Below, in pieces: positions 1 to 8,685 of a stretch of 10,361 bases of DNA; the first letter of the stretch is position 1; every line of letters begins with the position of its first letter. The DNA comes from Paenarthrobacter nitroguajacolicus JCM 14115 (lineage in GTDB: Bacteria; Actinomycetota; Actinomycetes; Actinomycetales; Micrococcaceae): the NCBI GenBank assembly GCA_001313365.1, contig BBFS01000131.1:1-10361 (forward strand), read 5' to 3'. Under the pieces are notes generated by a model. That model did not search any database and was not told the origin of the DNA. It worked only from the letters and a program-made list of their open reading frames with translations. A program made the translations under genes and the position numbers.

Positions 1-64
1 TGCGTCCGGAGCTGTTGCGTCCCGAACTGTTACGTGGTGAACTCTGGCGTCCCGCCTGTGTCAT
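1..64 (-). CDS. N-terminus of probable rRNA pseudouridine synthase (RluB/RsuA type), partial
   Basis: The minus strand opens at an ATG (64-62) and reads MTQAGRQSSPRNSSGR and onward without a stop to the window edge. This Arg/Ser/Gly/Asn-rich basic leader is like the disordered N-terminal tail of actinobacterial RluB-type large-subunit pseudouridine synthases, which usually follow scpB. An AAGGAC ribosome binding site (plus-strand 70-75) lies 5 nt upstream. Only about 21 residues are visible and no catalytic or S4 domain is in the window, so the call rests on leader composition and synteny. It is 152 bp downstream of scpB and probably in the same transcription unit. Confidence 0.5.
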   Translation of the reverse strand, partial: MTQAGRQSSPRNSSGRNSSGR

Positions 65-216
65 GACCCGTCCTTGTGTAGTAATGGCCGGCAATTGGTG
101 TTGGAATCAACACTAGCCAGCCGGGCAGACATCGTCTGCCCCCTTGTCGCTGTGCACCTTGGTCAGGTGCCGTGAATCAGTATGAAGTTGTCCTGCAGTG
201 CCGGTGTGGGCCGTGG
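65..216 (-). other. scpB to rluB-like gap with two small hairpins
   Basis: This 152-bp gap holds no ORF I can support. It contains two perfect inverted repeats: GTGTTG-GAAT-CAACAC (98-113), and GGGCAGAC-ATC-GTCTGCCC (123-141) with an 8-bp stem. Neither is followed by a clear T-run on the minus strand, so intrinsic termination is uncertain. They could be a weak attenuator, mRNA-processing structures between cotranscribed genes, or chance in high-GC DNA. The ribosome binding site of the next gene lies at 70-75. Confidence 0.4.
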
Positions 217-919
217 CTACATCCGGCTTGCGTCGTAGTACTCGTCGATCCCTTCCAAACCCGGAAGGTGCGGCGAGAGCTGTGGCAGTTCAGCCACTGA
301 ACCGATGCCCATCCGTTCCAGGAAGTACGAGGTTGTCCGGTAAAGGACAGCTCCCGATTCGGGATCGTTTCCGGAGTCCTCGATCAAACCCCCTTTGGGT
401 AAGCGTCCGGACGACGGAATCGACGTTGACGCCGCGAATGGCAGACACCCGGGCCCTGGAGACCGGCTGCCGGTAAGCAATCACCGCCAGGGTCTCAAGC
501 GCTGCCTGAGTAAGCCTGGTGGTCTGGCCCTCGAGGACGAACCTGCCCACGATGTCGGCAAATTCCGACCGTGAATAGATCCGCCACCCACCGGCGACGT
601 TCCGCAATTCAAAACCCCCCCGGGGTGCAGTACTGGCAGCAGCAAAGCCGACAGCATCCACGTCCGGGGCTTTAACAGTATAGCCGCTATACTCGCGCTG
701 CAGGTCCTGCAGCAAATCCTCGACGACGGAGACCGTCACGTTGAGTCCGGCGGCCAGCTCTTCCGAGGTGGCCGGCTCATCAATGACCATAAGGACCGCT
801 TCCAATGCCGCCCGCGCACCGCCGGGCAGGGCCTCCAGTTCAGCCAAGCCATCCTCGACTGCTTCCTGCTCACTCACTGGTGCCATCCCCGCTTCGATCC
901 GCTTCTGTTCCTGATTCAT
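217..919 (-). CDS. scpB: ScpB, segregation and condensation protein B (one frameshift)
   Basis: ScpB is the winged-helix accessory subunit that binds the kleisin ScpA in the bacterial SMC (condensin) complex and helps compact and segregate the chromosome. The reading carries the tandem winged-helix signature: an N-terminal segment ALEAVLMVIDEPATSEELA, then GFELRNVAGGWRIYSR, then TRLTQAALETLAVIAYRQPV and IRGVNVDSVVRTL. The frame breaks at a C5 run (389-393). Removing one base joins TLTQRG to LIEDSGNDPESG, continues through LYRTTSYFLERMG and ends at TAG (217-219), giving 233 residues, normal for the family. The ATG at 919 has GAGGAG only 1 nt upstream, so the ATG 11 codons later (886) is a possible alternative. 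The start overlaps the end of scpA by about 50 nt, suggesting coupled translation. A C7 run at 615-621 lies in frame at PRGGF, where an extra Gly is possible. Confidence 0.9.
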
Positions 920-1792
920 ACTCCTCGCTCAGGCTGGAACCGTCCCAGCCGGCGTCATCACCTGTCCACCGAACCGTCAGCTCAGCCAACGGACCGGGCT
1001 GTTCAAACGCAACCACGCGGTCGCGGAACATTTCCAGCAACGCGAGGAAACGTGCCACCACCACCAAAGTAGTCTCGGCGTCGGCAATCAGCGACTGGAA
1101 GGATAACGGCGCGCCCAGCTTCAAGCGGTAGCCATGATTTCGGCCTGTTCCTTGACGCTTACCGGCGGAGCATGAAGATGGTCCAAGCCCACCTCGGCAG
1201 GGGGGGCGGAATCCTTGGGTTTAAGTGCTTTGGCGGCAAGTTCCGCGAACTGCTCCGGCGTGTGCCGCCACACCAGCTCCGGAAGCAGCGCAGCAAAATG
1301 GCCTTCCAAGGCAACCTGCCGCGGATACCTCCGACCTTCCTGTTCCAGTGTCTCGCCCAGGATCCCGGCGATCTGCTTGAAGGCCTTGTACTGGAGCAGA
1401 CGGGCGAACAGCAGGTCCCTTGCCTCCAGGAGCGCGATGTCCTCAGCGTCCTCCACCTCACCGGCAGGCAGGAGGCGCGCCGCCTTCAAATCCAGCAGCG
1501 TTGCGGCGATCACCAGGAACTCACTGGCTTCATCCAGCGCCCAGTCCTCCCCCCCCAGCTCCTGGAGGCGCCTGATGTACTTGATGAATTCATCGGTGAC
1601 CGTGGCCAACGCCACCTCGGTGATATCCAGCTTGTGCTTGGAAATGAGGCCGAGCAAAAGGTCAAAGGGGCCCGTGAAGTTAGCGAGGCGTACCTCAAAG
1701 CCGACCTTACGGGCTTCGGAGGTACCGGCGTCGGGCGTTTCCGCTTCAGCGGCTGTTTCCGCTACGGCGGTGGGGGCGATTGACGGTCCCAC
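870..1792 (-). CDS. scpA: ScpA, kleisin subunit of SMC complex (one frameshift)
   Basis: ScpA is the kleisin that bridges the SMC ATPase heads and binds ScpB. After an Ala/Glu-rich leader of about 30 residues the typical N-terminal domain appears (FEVRLANFTGPFDLLLGLI, KHKLDITEVALATVTDEFI), then LDEASEFLVIAATLLDLKAARLLP and the LLFARLLQYKAFKQIA helix. The first frame stops at 1121-1123 just after EQAEIMATA. A second frame then gives LKLGAPLSFQSLIADAETT and the C-terminal winged-helix segment LVVVARFLALLEMFRDRVVAFEQ, ending at TGA (870-872). One missing base near 1124-1128 (GCT ACC GC TTG for ACC CGC TTG) restores a 307-residue protein. The GTG start (1792) lies 6 nt after the parA stop. A C8 run (1549-1556) gives LGGEDW and a G7 run (1200-1206) gives SAPPAE; each is in frame with a possible extra residue. 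Confidence 0.9.
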
Positions 1793-1798
1793 CGTCCG

Positions 1799-2705
1799 CT
1801 AGGGCGCGCCGCCGCGCGAGATCAGTTCCTTGGCAAGGCGGCGATAAGCGTCAGCTCCGATGTGGTTGCCGGCGTAGCTGGTGATGGGCTCGGCGGCCAC
1901 GGTGGCGTCTGCAAACTTAATCGAACGCTTGATGACAGTCTCAAAGACCTTGTCCCCCGAACGCCTCCACCAGGCGCGAAATCACTTCACGGCTGTGCAG
2001 GGTGCGGGCGTCATACATGGTGGCCAGGACACCGTCCACCTGCAGGCGCGGGTTGAGGCGGTCCTGCACCTTCTCGATGGTCTCCACCAGGAGCGCAACG
2101 GCGCGCAAGGCGAAGAATTCACAGATCAGCGGGATGATAACGCCGTGGGCTGCAGTCAGCGCATTCACTGTCAGCAAGCCCAGCGACGGCTGGCAGTCGA
2201 TCAATACGACGTCGTAGTCATCCTCAACGCTTTTGAGTGCGCGGTCCAGGACTTGCTCACGGGCAACCTCGTTGACCAGCTGCACTTCGGCAGCAGAGAG
2301 ATCAATGTTGGCGGGCAGGAGGTCAACGCCTTCAACACCGGTCTGCTGGATGGCATCGCGGATGTTCACCTTGCGGTCCATCAGGACGTTATAGACGGTG
2401 AGGTCGAGCTCGTGCGGGTTGGCCCCGAGGCCGGCGGACAGAGCGCCTTGCGGATCAAAATCCACCAACAGGACGCGACGGCCGTACTCGGCGAGCGCAG
2501 CCGCCAAGTTGATGGTGGAGGTGGTTTTACCCACGCCACCCTTTTGATTGACCATGGCGATGACTCTCGCCGGACCGTGGGAGGCCAGTGGAGCAGGTTC
2601 CGGGAATTCGCGGTAAGGGCGGCCCGTGGGCCCCCCCATGATGGCGTCTTCCAGATCGAGCTCGGTGCCTTCCAGCGTAGCTGTTCCCCCCCGTTCGATG
2701 CTCAC
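1799..2705 (-). CDS. parA: ParA/Soj-family chromosome partitioning ATPase (one frameshift)
   Basis: This is a ParA/MinD-type P-loop ATPase that would bind DNA non-specifically and drive partitioning. It has a deviant Walker A, NQKGGVGKTT (about residues 52-62), Walker A' VLLVDFDPQG and Walker B VVLIDCQPSLG, plus an N-terminal extension of about 50 residues (LEDAIMGGPTGRPYREFP) that I associate with the actinobacterial paralogue beside scpAB. The frame ends early after LVEAFGGQGL because of a G5 run (plus-strand C5, 1954-1958). With G4 it reads EAFGDKVFETVIKRSIKFAD and continues to AYRRLAKELISRGGAP and TAG (1799-1801), 301 residues in all. I prefer the GTG at 2705 (VSIERGG) over the GTG four codons upstream (2717) because GAAAGAG then sits 11 nt ahead. 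No parB is adjacent, as expected for this non-ori ParA. Confidence 0.88.
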
Positions 2706-2964
2706 GTATCTAACCACTCTTTCGACGACGATCTTCCCTGCCGCTGCGCCCCCCCGGACGACAGCGCTGCTACCCCTTTAGGCTACAGCGCCCGACACGG
2801 TTATTTGGGGGGAACTTGACTTTGGCCGATTGTTGAGCCTTGACCCTCTGGTTGAGGTCGAAGGTTGAGGCGCGTCCCTGAGCTGCCGCGGGAACAGCGA
2901 AGGCCGGCACCTGGTGGGGGGGTGCCGGCCTTCGCCAAACTATCTTGCGTTGACGCTGATCCTG
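2706..2964. promoter_or_regulatory. Gap between dctA and parA: parA upstream region
   Basis: This 259-bp stretch has no credible gene. It should hold the parA promoter on the minus strand; I see only a weak candidate, TGTAGCCT (an extended -10-like element reading leftward near plus-strand 2780-2787) with no good -35. A short direct repeat GGTTGAGG lies at 2850-2857 and 2863-2870, 13 bp apart, with related TTGA words at 2833 and 2840. Two G/C runs lie here (C7 at 2749-2755, G6 at 2807-2812). The dctA terminator hairpin occupies 2897-2935. Confidence 0.4.
2897..2935 (-). terminator. 15-bp perfect hairpin downstream of dctA
   Basis: GCGAAGGCCGGCACC (2897-2911) is exactly complementary to GGTGCCGGCCTTCGC (2921-2935) around a 9-base loop (TGGTGGGGG). 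It starts 29 bp beyond the dctA stop on the minus strand and separates dctA from parA, which reads the same way. No T-run follows on either strand, as is common for actinobacterial terminators. The G7 run 2916-2922 spans the loop and first stem bases, so the loop may really be shorter. Confidence 0.75.
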
Positions 2965-4324
2965 CTAGACCGTGGCCTTCTCGCGGTTTTCAGCCTCGGG
3001 TGCAGCCTCTTCTTCGCCGCCGTGGGCGATCATGGTCTGCTCATCGAAGGGCTCGCTGCCGGAGAGGACACGCTCTACCTGGCCGTTGTCGATTTCCTTC
3101 ACCCAGGTGCCGATGAGGACTGTGGCGACTGCGTTGCCGGTGAAGTTGGTCAATGCACGTGCCTCGGACATGAAGCGGTCGATTCCAACGATCATGCCCA
3201 CGCCGCCCAAGAGCTCCGGCTTGTGCGCCTGGAGGCCGGCCGCAAGGGTGGCAAGTCCGGCACCCGTGACGCCTGCAGCACCCTTGGAAGCGATGATCAT
3301 GAAGACCAGCAGGGAGATCTGCGCGCCGAGATCCAACGGCGTGCCCATGGCGTTGGCTACGAACAGCGATGCCATGGTCAGGTAGATGGCCGTGCCGTCC
3401 AGGTTGAAGGAGTAGCCGGTGGGAACCGTGACGCCGACAACCGGCTTGGAGACACCCAAGTGCTCCATCTTGGCGATCAGGCGGGGGGGCAGGGCTGCCT
3501 CGGAGGAAGAGGTGGAGAAGATCAGGAGGTACTCGCGGGCCAGGTACTTCATGAGCTTGAAGATGTTCACGCCGGCCACTGCGCGGAGCAGCGTACCGAG
3601 GATGACCACGATGAACAATGCGCACGTTACGTAGAAGGCAAGCATCAGGGTGAACATGCTGAGGATCGCCTGGGCGCCGGTGCACCAACGACGGCGGCGA
3701 TGGCACCGAATGCTCCAACCGGGGGGGCCAGCCACATGATCATGATGAGGATGCGGAACACGAGGCGCTGTCCGTGACCGATGGCGGTGAGGATGGGTGC
3801 ACCCTGCTTTCCCATCTTCTGCAGTGCGAAACCGACCAGGATGGCAGCCAGAAGGTGGGCAGGACCGGGATGTCGCCGGGGATGATTCCCAGGAGGAAGT
3901 CCACTGTGCTGTTGGTATCGGCCTTCTTGGTGGGATCGTACGGGGGGGTCAGCTTGAGCCCCCTCGCCCGGGTGGATCAGGTTGCCCACCACCAAGCCGA
4001 TGGCGAGGGCAAACGTGGACATTGCCACGAAGTACCCCAGGGCGAGTCCCCCCGACCTTGCCAACGGTTGCGGCTTTGGCGATGGAGCCGATGCCCAGGA
4101 CGATGGTGCAGAAGATGACCGGGGGCAATCATCATCTTGATGAGCTTGATGAAGCCGTCACCGAGCGGCTTGAGGGACTTGCCAACCTCGGGGAACATCA
4201 GGCCGACCACGGCGCCGAGCACTACGGCCAGGATGACCGCGATGTACAGATAGTGCGACTTGTCGAGCCCCCCCTTGCGTCCACCTTTGGCGGCTACTGC
4301 CGACTCTCCTCGTTGAGAGGTCAT
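2965..4324 (-). CDS. dctA: DctA, C4-dicarboxylate/cation symporter (about five frameshifts)
   Basis: DctA is an inner-membrane symporter of the DAACS (SLC1-like) family that imports succinate, fumarate and malate. Corrected length is 452 residues. Diagnostic segments occur in order: [39 protein letters not shown], the hairpin-1 serine motif [46 protein letters not shown] and [22 protein letters not shown], which carry the substrate and cation residues. The ATG at 4324 has GGAG 6 nt upstream; the stop is TAG (2965-2967). Frame breaks: G5 4121-4125 (+1), C6 4048-4053 (+1), C5 3959-3963 (+1), near 3858 (-1 or a short deletion) and near 3682 (-1). Two G7 runs (3483-3489, 3721-3727) add one Pro each to ALPRLI and WLAPVGAFG. 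A C7 run (4268-4274) gives RKGGLDK. It is divergent from its likely regulators. Confidence 0.93.
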
Positions 4325-4463
4325 GGGATTCTCCTTCTGGATACTGTGTAAGGCGCTGCGGTCCTGCACTGATGTCCAATCCGCTGCCCTTGTGTGATAT
4401 CCATCATTGAGCCGTTGGTGACACACATCACCGTTGCGGTCATATTGGTCATGGGAGGCCCAC
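4325..4463. promoter_or_regulatory. Divergent control region between dctA and the sensor kinase
   Basis: This 139-bp region must carry both the leftward dctA promoter and the rightward kinase promoter. It contains an inverted repeat GGTGA-N6-TCACC (4417-4432) and a tandem GGTCAT word (GGTCAT-ATT-GGTCAT, 4439-4453). Both are reasonable but unproven sites for the response regulator encoded at 6118-6833, which in this family activates the linked transporter gene. I could not assign -35/-10 boxes with confidence. The kinase ribosome binding site GGGAGG lies at 4453-4458. Confidence 0.5.
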
Positions 4464-6121
4464 GTGTTTCACAGCTGGAGCATCGCCCGCCGCTTGTTCG
4501 TGGCGAACCTGTTGTTCGTCCTGGTCCTGACGGCGGTCTTCGGCGCGTTCTCCGTGGTGGAGGCCAGGGACAGGGCCTACGACGAAGCCGGCGGAAGGAT
4601 GCAGGCGATCGCCACGTCCCTGGCCAACAATCCCCCTTGTCCTGGAGGCCTCATCCACGCAGATCCTTCAGCCATCCTCCAGCCCTACGCGCGGGAAGTC
4701 ATGGACGACGCCGATGCTGATTTCATCACCATCATGGCTCCGGACAGGACACGCTGGACCCACCCCCGCACAGAGGAACTGGGCAAGCCATATATCGGGA
4801 CGATTGAGCCGGCCCTCGGAGGTGAAACCTTCACCGAAGTTACTGCAGGAACCTTGGCCCCTCGGTCCGAACCATCGCTCCCGTCAAGGACGCCGGTGGA
4901 AGCGTCAAAGCCTTGGTCGCTGCCGGCATCACGGTCCGCACAGTGGACACCGACGTTGCGAGAGGCTGGGAGTGATTGGCATCATCGCGTTGGTGGTCTT
5001 GTTCTTCGGATCAGTGGCTCCTGGCTCTTGGGCCGCTATTTGCGCTCGGTCACAAGGGGGGGATGGGGGGGACCAGAGCAGCTGGCACAACTGTTCGCGT
5101 ACTACGAGTCCGTCCTCCACTCCGTCCGCGAAGGCGTGATCCTGATTGACACCCACGGCAAGGCGGTGATGTACAACGACCAAGCCGCGGAGCTTCTGGG
5201 CCTTGAGCGTCCGACGCGACCGGTCCCCTGACGACGCCCCCCAAACTCGCCGATCTTCCCTTCGATGGCAGCCTGCGGGCTCTTTTCGAATCGGGTAGGC
5301 CCGCACATGACGAAATCCATCTGACTGGTTCGCGGATCCTGGTGGTCAACCAGCCCCCGGCGGTAGGGCCGGTGCCTGAGCGGAGCCGGCAGAAACCCGC
5401 CGTCTACGGGACGGTGGCCACGATCCGCGACCGTACCGAAATCGAATCCCTGGGCACGGAGCTCCAGACGATGAAGACCCTCTCCGATGCCCTGCGCGCC
5501 CAGACACATGAGCATGCAAACCGGCTCCATATGATCGTTTCCCTGTTGGAGTTGGGCCGCACGCCCCCCCAGGCTTTGGACTTTGCCACCAAGGATCTTG
5601 AACTCAGCCAGCAACTCACCGATGACATGGTGGCCTCCGTGGACGAGCCCGTCATGAGCGCCTTGGTGATGGGCAAGGCGGCGGAAGCCACGAACGCGGG
5701 GTGGAATTGGTGGTCCGAACCTCAGGGCGCTCCGGCGTGCGTGGCCTCGAGATCCAGGACCTGGTGACCATTCTCGGGAACCTGCTGGACAACGCGATTG
5801 ACGCTGCCGCTGCCGGCGACTTTCCCCCCCGGAGGGTGGAGCTGGACGTGGAAGCCGGACCTGCCGCCGTCGAATTTACGGTGCGTGACTCCGGCAGCGG
5901 CATCAATCCGGGCTCCATCGATGACGTTCTGCAGTACGGCTTCAGCACCAAGTCTCCGGAAGGAAACCCGCAAGGTGCCCACGGTCGGGGGCGTTGGCCT
6001 GGCCTTGGTCCGTCAGGCAGTGGAGCGGCTCAACGGTACGATGACCATCAGCAATCCCGGCGGAGCACAGTTCCACGTCATGCTCCCCCCCGCGCCGGTT
6101 CCCGAGGAAGAGAAGGCATGA
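4464..6121 (+). CDS. CitA/DcuS-family dicarboxylate sensor histidine kinase (about eight frameshifts)
   Basis: This is a membrane sensor kinase that would detect a C4-dicarboxylate or citrate outside the cell and phosphorylate the next gene's product. The GTG start (4464) has GGGAGG 5 nt upstream. Domains in order: TM1 ([20 protein letters not shown]), an extracytoplasmic PAS-like sensor, TM2 ([13 protein letters not shown]), a cytoplasmic PAS ([20 protein letters not shown]), an ATIRDRTEI linker, the phosphoacceptor helix [21 protein letters not shown] (His codon 5507-5509), then HATPase_c with N box [17 protein letters not shown] and HGRGVGLALV. Breaks: C5 4632-4636 (+1), near 4661, 4856, 4963, 5020, 5211 and 5690 (-1 each) and G5 5987-5991 (+1). 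Corrected length is 553 residues. G7 runs at 5056 and 5065 turn the expected TRGWGPEQ into [11 protein letters not shown]7 runs at 5564 and 5824 give an extra Pro each. The stop overlaps the regulator start (ATGA). Confidence 0.9.
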
Positions 6122-6833
6122 CAGAGATCCGTGTCCTGGTGGTGGAGGACGAGCCAATAGCCTCGGACGCCCACTCTGTCTACATTGGCCGCTTGGACGG
6201 CTTCACCTTGGTGGGGACGGCACCCGATGGCCAGTCGGCCTTGCGCATCCTCGGAGAATTTGCGGCCTCCGGCTCCCCTGTGGACCTCGTCCTGCTGGAC
6301 ATGAACCTCCCTGACCTCCACGGCCTGGACGTGGCCCGGCGGATGCGTTCCGCGGGAGTCTTTGCCGACATCATCGCCATCACTGCCGTCCGTGAACTGA
6401 ACATCGTCCGCAGCGCCGTGTCCATCGGCGTCGTGCAGTACCTCATCAAACCCTTCACCTACGCCACCTTTGCCGACAAGCTCAGCAGCTACCGGACCTT
6501 CCGCGAACAGTTGGCGGGCTCGATGTCCGGCATTTCCAAAGCAGGGGCCTCGCAGAGTGACGTCGACCAGGCTTTCGCGAGTCTTCGCGCACCCACGGAA
6601 CTGCCGCTGCCCAAGGGACTCTCCGGGTCAACGCTGGAGTCAGTGAAGGACCTGGTGAGGGCGGGGCAGCGGCCGGTGTCCGCAAGTGAGGTCATGGACG
6701 CACTGGGGATGTCCCGGGTGACCGCCCGCCGCTATCTGGAATACCTTGCCGACGCCGGAACGGTCACCCGGCGCCCAGGTATGGCACCCCCCCTGGCCGG
6801 CCGGAGAACGAGTACGGCTGGAACCGGGCCTAG
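6118..6833 (+). CDS. CitB/DcuR-family response regulator (one frameshift)
   Basis: This is the cognate response regulator, expected to bind DNA when phosphorylated and switch on dctA. The receiver domain opens IRVLVVEDEPIASDAH with the acidic pair. The phosphoacceptor Asp is in LLDMNLPD (GAC 6298-6300), followed by the Thr in IIAITAV and the Lys in QYLIKPF. The C-terminal helix-turn-helix reads VSASEVMDALGMSRVTARRYLEYL, typical of the family. Near 6772-6776 one C is missing. Restoring it gives RRPRYGTP(P)GRPENEYGWNRA and TAG (6831-6833), 238 residues, the usual size, with the family's conserved GRPE..Y ending. A C7 run (6787-6793) accounts for the doubled Pro. The ATG overlaps the kinase stop by 4 nt, so the two are translationally coupled. 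Confidence 0.92.
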
Positions 6834-6889
6834 GGATCCTCCGTTACCCGTGCCTCCGCAGTAAGCTGGTGGCGACCGATGGAGAGCCC

Positions 6890-8552
6890 ATGTCCGCACA
6901 GCCGCCGCTCCGACAACCAGAATCACCAGCGCTACCGCAGCTGATGGAAGCCCCGCGAGGCGTACGCCCGTGGAGAGTGGGACGCTGCGCTTCGGACCAT
7001 GGAGAGTGCCGGTGAAGAATCTCCGCTGAGCCTGGAGGACCTGGAAATCCTGGCGCGCTCCAAATGGTGGCTCGGCGACGTTCAGGGTTCCATGGCATTA
7101 TCCGAGGAAGTATTTCGCGGATTGATCGCCCGTACACAGTTCCAGGCCGCCGCTAAGGCTGCGCTGACCTTGTCCTTGCAGTGGGGGGGTGTCCGCGGGA
7201 ACATCGCTGTGTCATCGGCATGGCTGAACCGGGCGCGACGACTCTTGGACAGGCTTCCCGAGTCTCCGGAACACGGATATTTGCTGTATTTGGAGGGCAA
7301 CGACGCAATCTACCTCGAAGGTGATGCGGACTCCGCCTTTGCTGCTTCCCTCCAGCTGACCGCCATGAATCGTAGGCAGAAAGCTCCCGAGCTGGAGAGT
7401 TTCGCGCTCATGTTGTCGGGTCTCGCCGCCGTCCGGAGAGGCCAGGCAGCCCGCGGCTTCGAGGACCTGGATCAAGCACTGCTTCCCGTCATGGCCGGCA
7501 AGGTCCCGGCGGAGTGGGGTGGCGATATCTACTGCTCCGTCATCCACCTCTGCTACGAACTGGCCGACTACTCGCGCATGAGGTGGTGGACTGACGCTTT
7601 GGCCGCATGGTGCGCCAGCCTTTCCACGTCCTTCATGTACTCGGGGGATCGTCCGGGTCCATGAACTGCAGCTGATCAGTGCCGAAGGTGGCTGGAAGCA
7701 GGCCGAGGCGGAACTGGCGCACCTCGGCGAGCGTCTTCGAAATGCCCATGCTTGGATCGCGGCCGACTGTTTCAACGAACTGGGCGATATTCGCCGACGG
7801 CAGGGAAACAGATCCGGCGCCGCGGCCGCGTATGCCATGGCGCGTGGACTCGGCGTTGATGCCCAGCCCGGCTCGGCCTTGCTTCTTGCTGATGCCGGAA
7901 AGGACGAGGAAGCGCTCACGGATCTCCGCGCCGCGTTGGCAGACCGCGGGCGCTTGGACGGGCCTGGTTGCTGCTGCCGCTCGTGGAGTTGCTTGCACCC
8001 CCGGGACGCTGACAGTGCTGAGGTGTTTTGCAGCGAGCTGGAAGGAACTGCTGCCTATTACGGGACAGCGGGATTGATTGCGTGGGCGCATCATGCCAGG
8101 GGGGGCGCTTTGTTGATGGCCCAAGGCCGCTGGCTCCAGTCGCTGCCCGAGTTCGAAGCGGCTGCACTGGGCTACCGTTCCCAGCATTTACGTTTTGAGC
8201 TGGCACGGATCCATGAGCGAATATCGTCAGTCCGGGCGGCGCTGGGCGAGGCCGGTGCGGCCGACGCGGAACGCGCCACCGCTGCCGCCATCCTTACACA
8301 GCTTGGAGCTGCACCGTTCTCCTTGCCAAACGTCGATCATGCCTTGGGTGGCTGACTGCCAGGGAAATGGAAGTACTGGGCTGTGTGTTGTCCGGCTCAA
8401 GCAACAGGCAGATAGCTCAGATCCTCACCATCTCCGAGAAAACAGCCAGCCGTCACCTGGCGAACATCTTCACCAAGATCGGCGTTAACTCCAGGACCGC
8501 TGCGGCCGCTTGGGCGCGTCATCACGGAATAGCAGAGCACCACCGGACTTGA
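6890..8552 (+). CDS. LuxR-type regulator with helical-repeat region (about seven frameshifts)
   Basis: This is a probable transcription factor with a C-terminal LuxR/GerE helix-turn-helix (LTAREMEVLGCVLSGSSNRQIA, then SEKTASRHLANIFTKIGV), about residues 487-550. The preceding 480 residues are alpha-helical and Ala/Leu/Arg-rich with TPR-like units (AREAYARGEWDAALRTMESA, ARSKWWLGDVQGSMALSEEVF, AALGYRSQHLRFELARIHERI). I see no Walker A P-loop, so it is not a full LAL/MalT-type ATPase; the effector is unknown. The ATG at 6890 has GGAGAG 3 nt upstream. Breaks: 6910 (+1), about 6940 (-1), 6951-6954 (+1), G5 7643-7647 (+1), near 7966 (-1), C5 7998-8002 (+1) and near 8350 (-1). The correction gives 553 residues. 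G7 runs at 7183 and 8099 insert a Gly in QWGVRGN and HARGALL. It starts 56 bp after the response regulator. Confidence 0.82.
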
Positions 8553-8685
8553 GCTGCATGATTTGACCCATGGTGCGCCAAAAGATGCAGGTTTTCGCGG
8601 ACGCGCTGCAAGGCTCCGCGGCCTTACCTTGAAGCTACGGATAACGGGCCGGGCAGGCCGGCCCCCGCATTATTAAGGACCCGCG
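8553..8685 (+). promoter_or_regulatory. Leader of the methyltransferase gene, with GC hairpins
   Basis: This 133-bp gap carries an inverted repeat CGCGGA (8596-8601) / TCCGCG (8615-8620) and a tighter hairpin GGGCCGG-GCAGG-CCGGCCC (8646-8664) ending 9 nt before the AAGGA ribosome binding site (8674-8678). The second could terminate weakly, shield translation, or be an operator half-site pair. I found no confident promoter boxes. A CTGCAT/ATGCAG pair just after the LuxR stop is followed by GTTTT and is a poor terminator candidate. Confidence 0.4.

Noticed and set aside
1172..1802. Long plus-strand ORFs opposite scpA (1172-1783, 1215-1802)
   Set aside because: They mirror the high-GC codon pattern of scpA on the other strand, have no ribosome binding site or recognisable domain, and scpA is certain.
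1881..2819. 312-codon plus-strand ORF opposite parA
   Set aside because: It is antisense to a clear ParA ATPase and its composition follows from that. No domain is recognisable.
2914..3777. 287-codon plus-strand ORF opposite dctA
   Set aside because: It is antisense to the conserved transporter motifs; His/Asp/Gly-rich translation is typical of a reverse-strand shadow.
4632..5231. Programmed frameshifting in the kinase gene
   Set aside because: Eight shifts in both directions with no slippery heptamer plus structure pattern are not a plausible recoding scheme.
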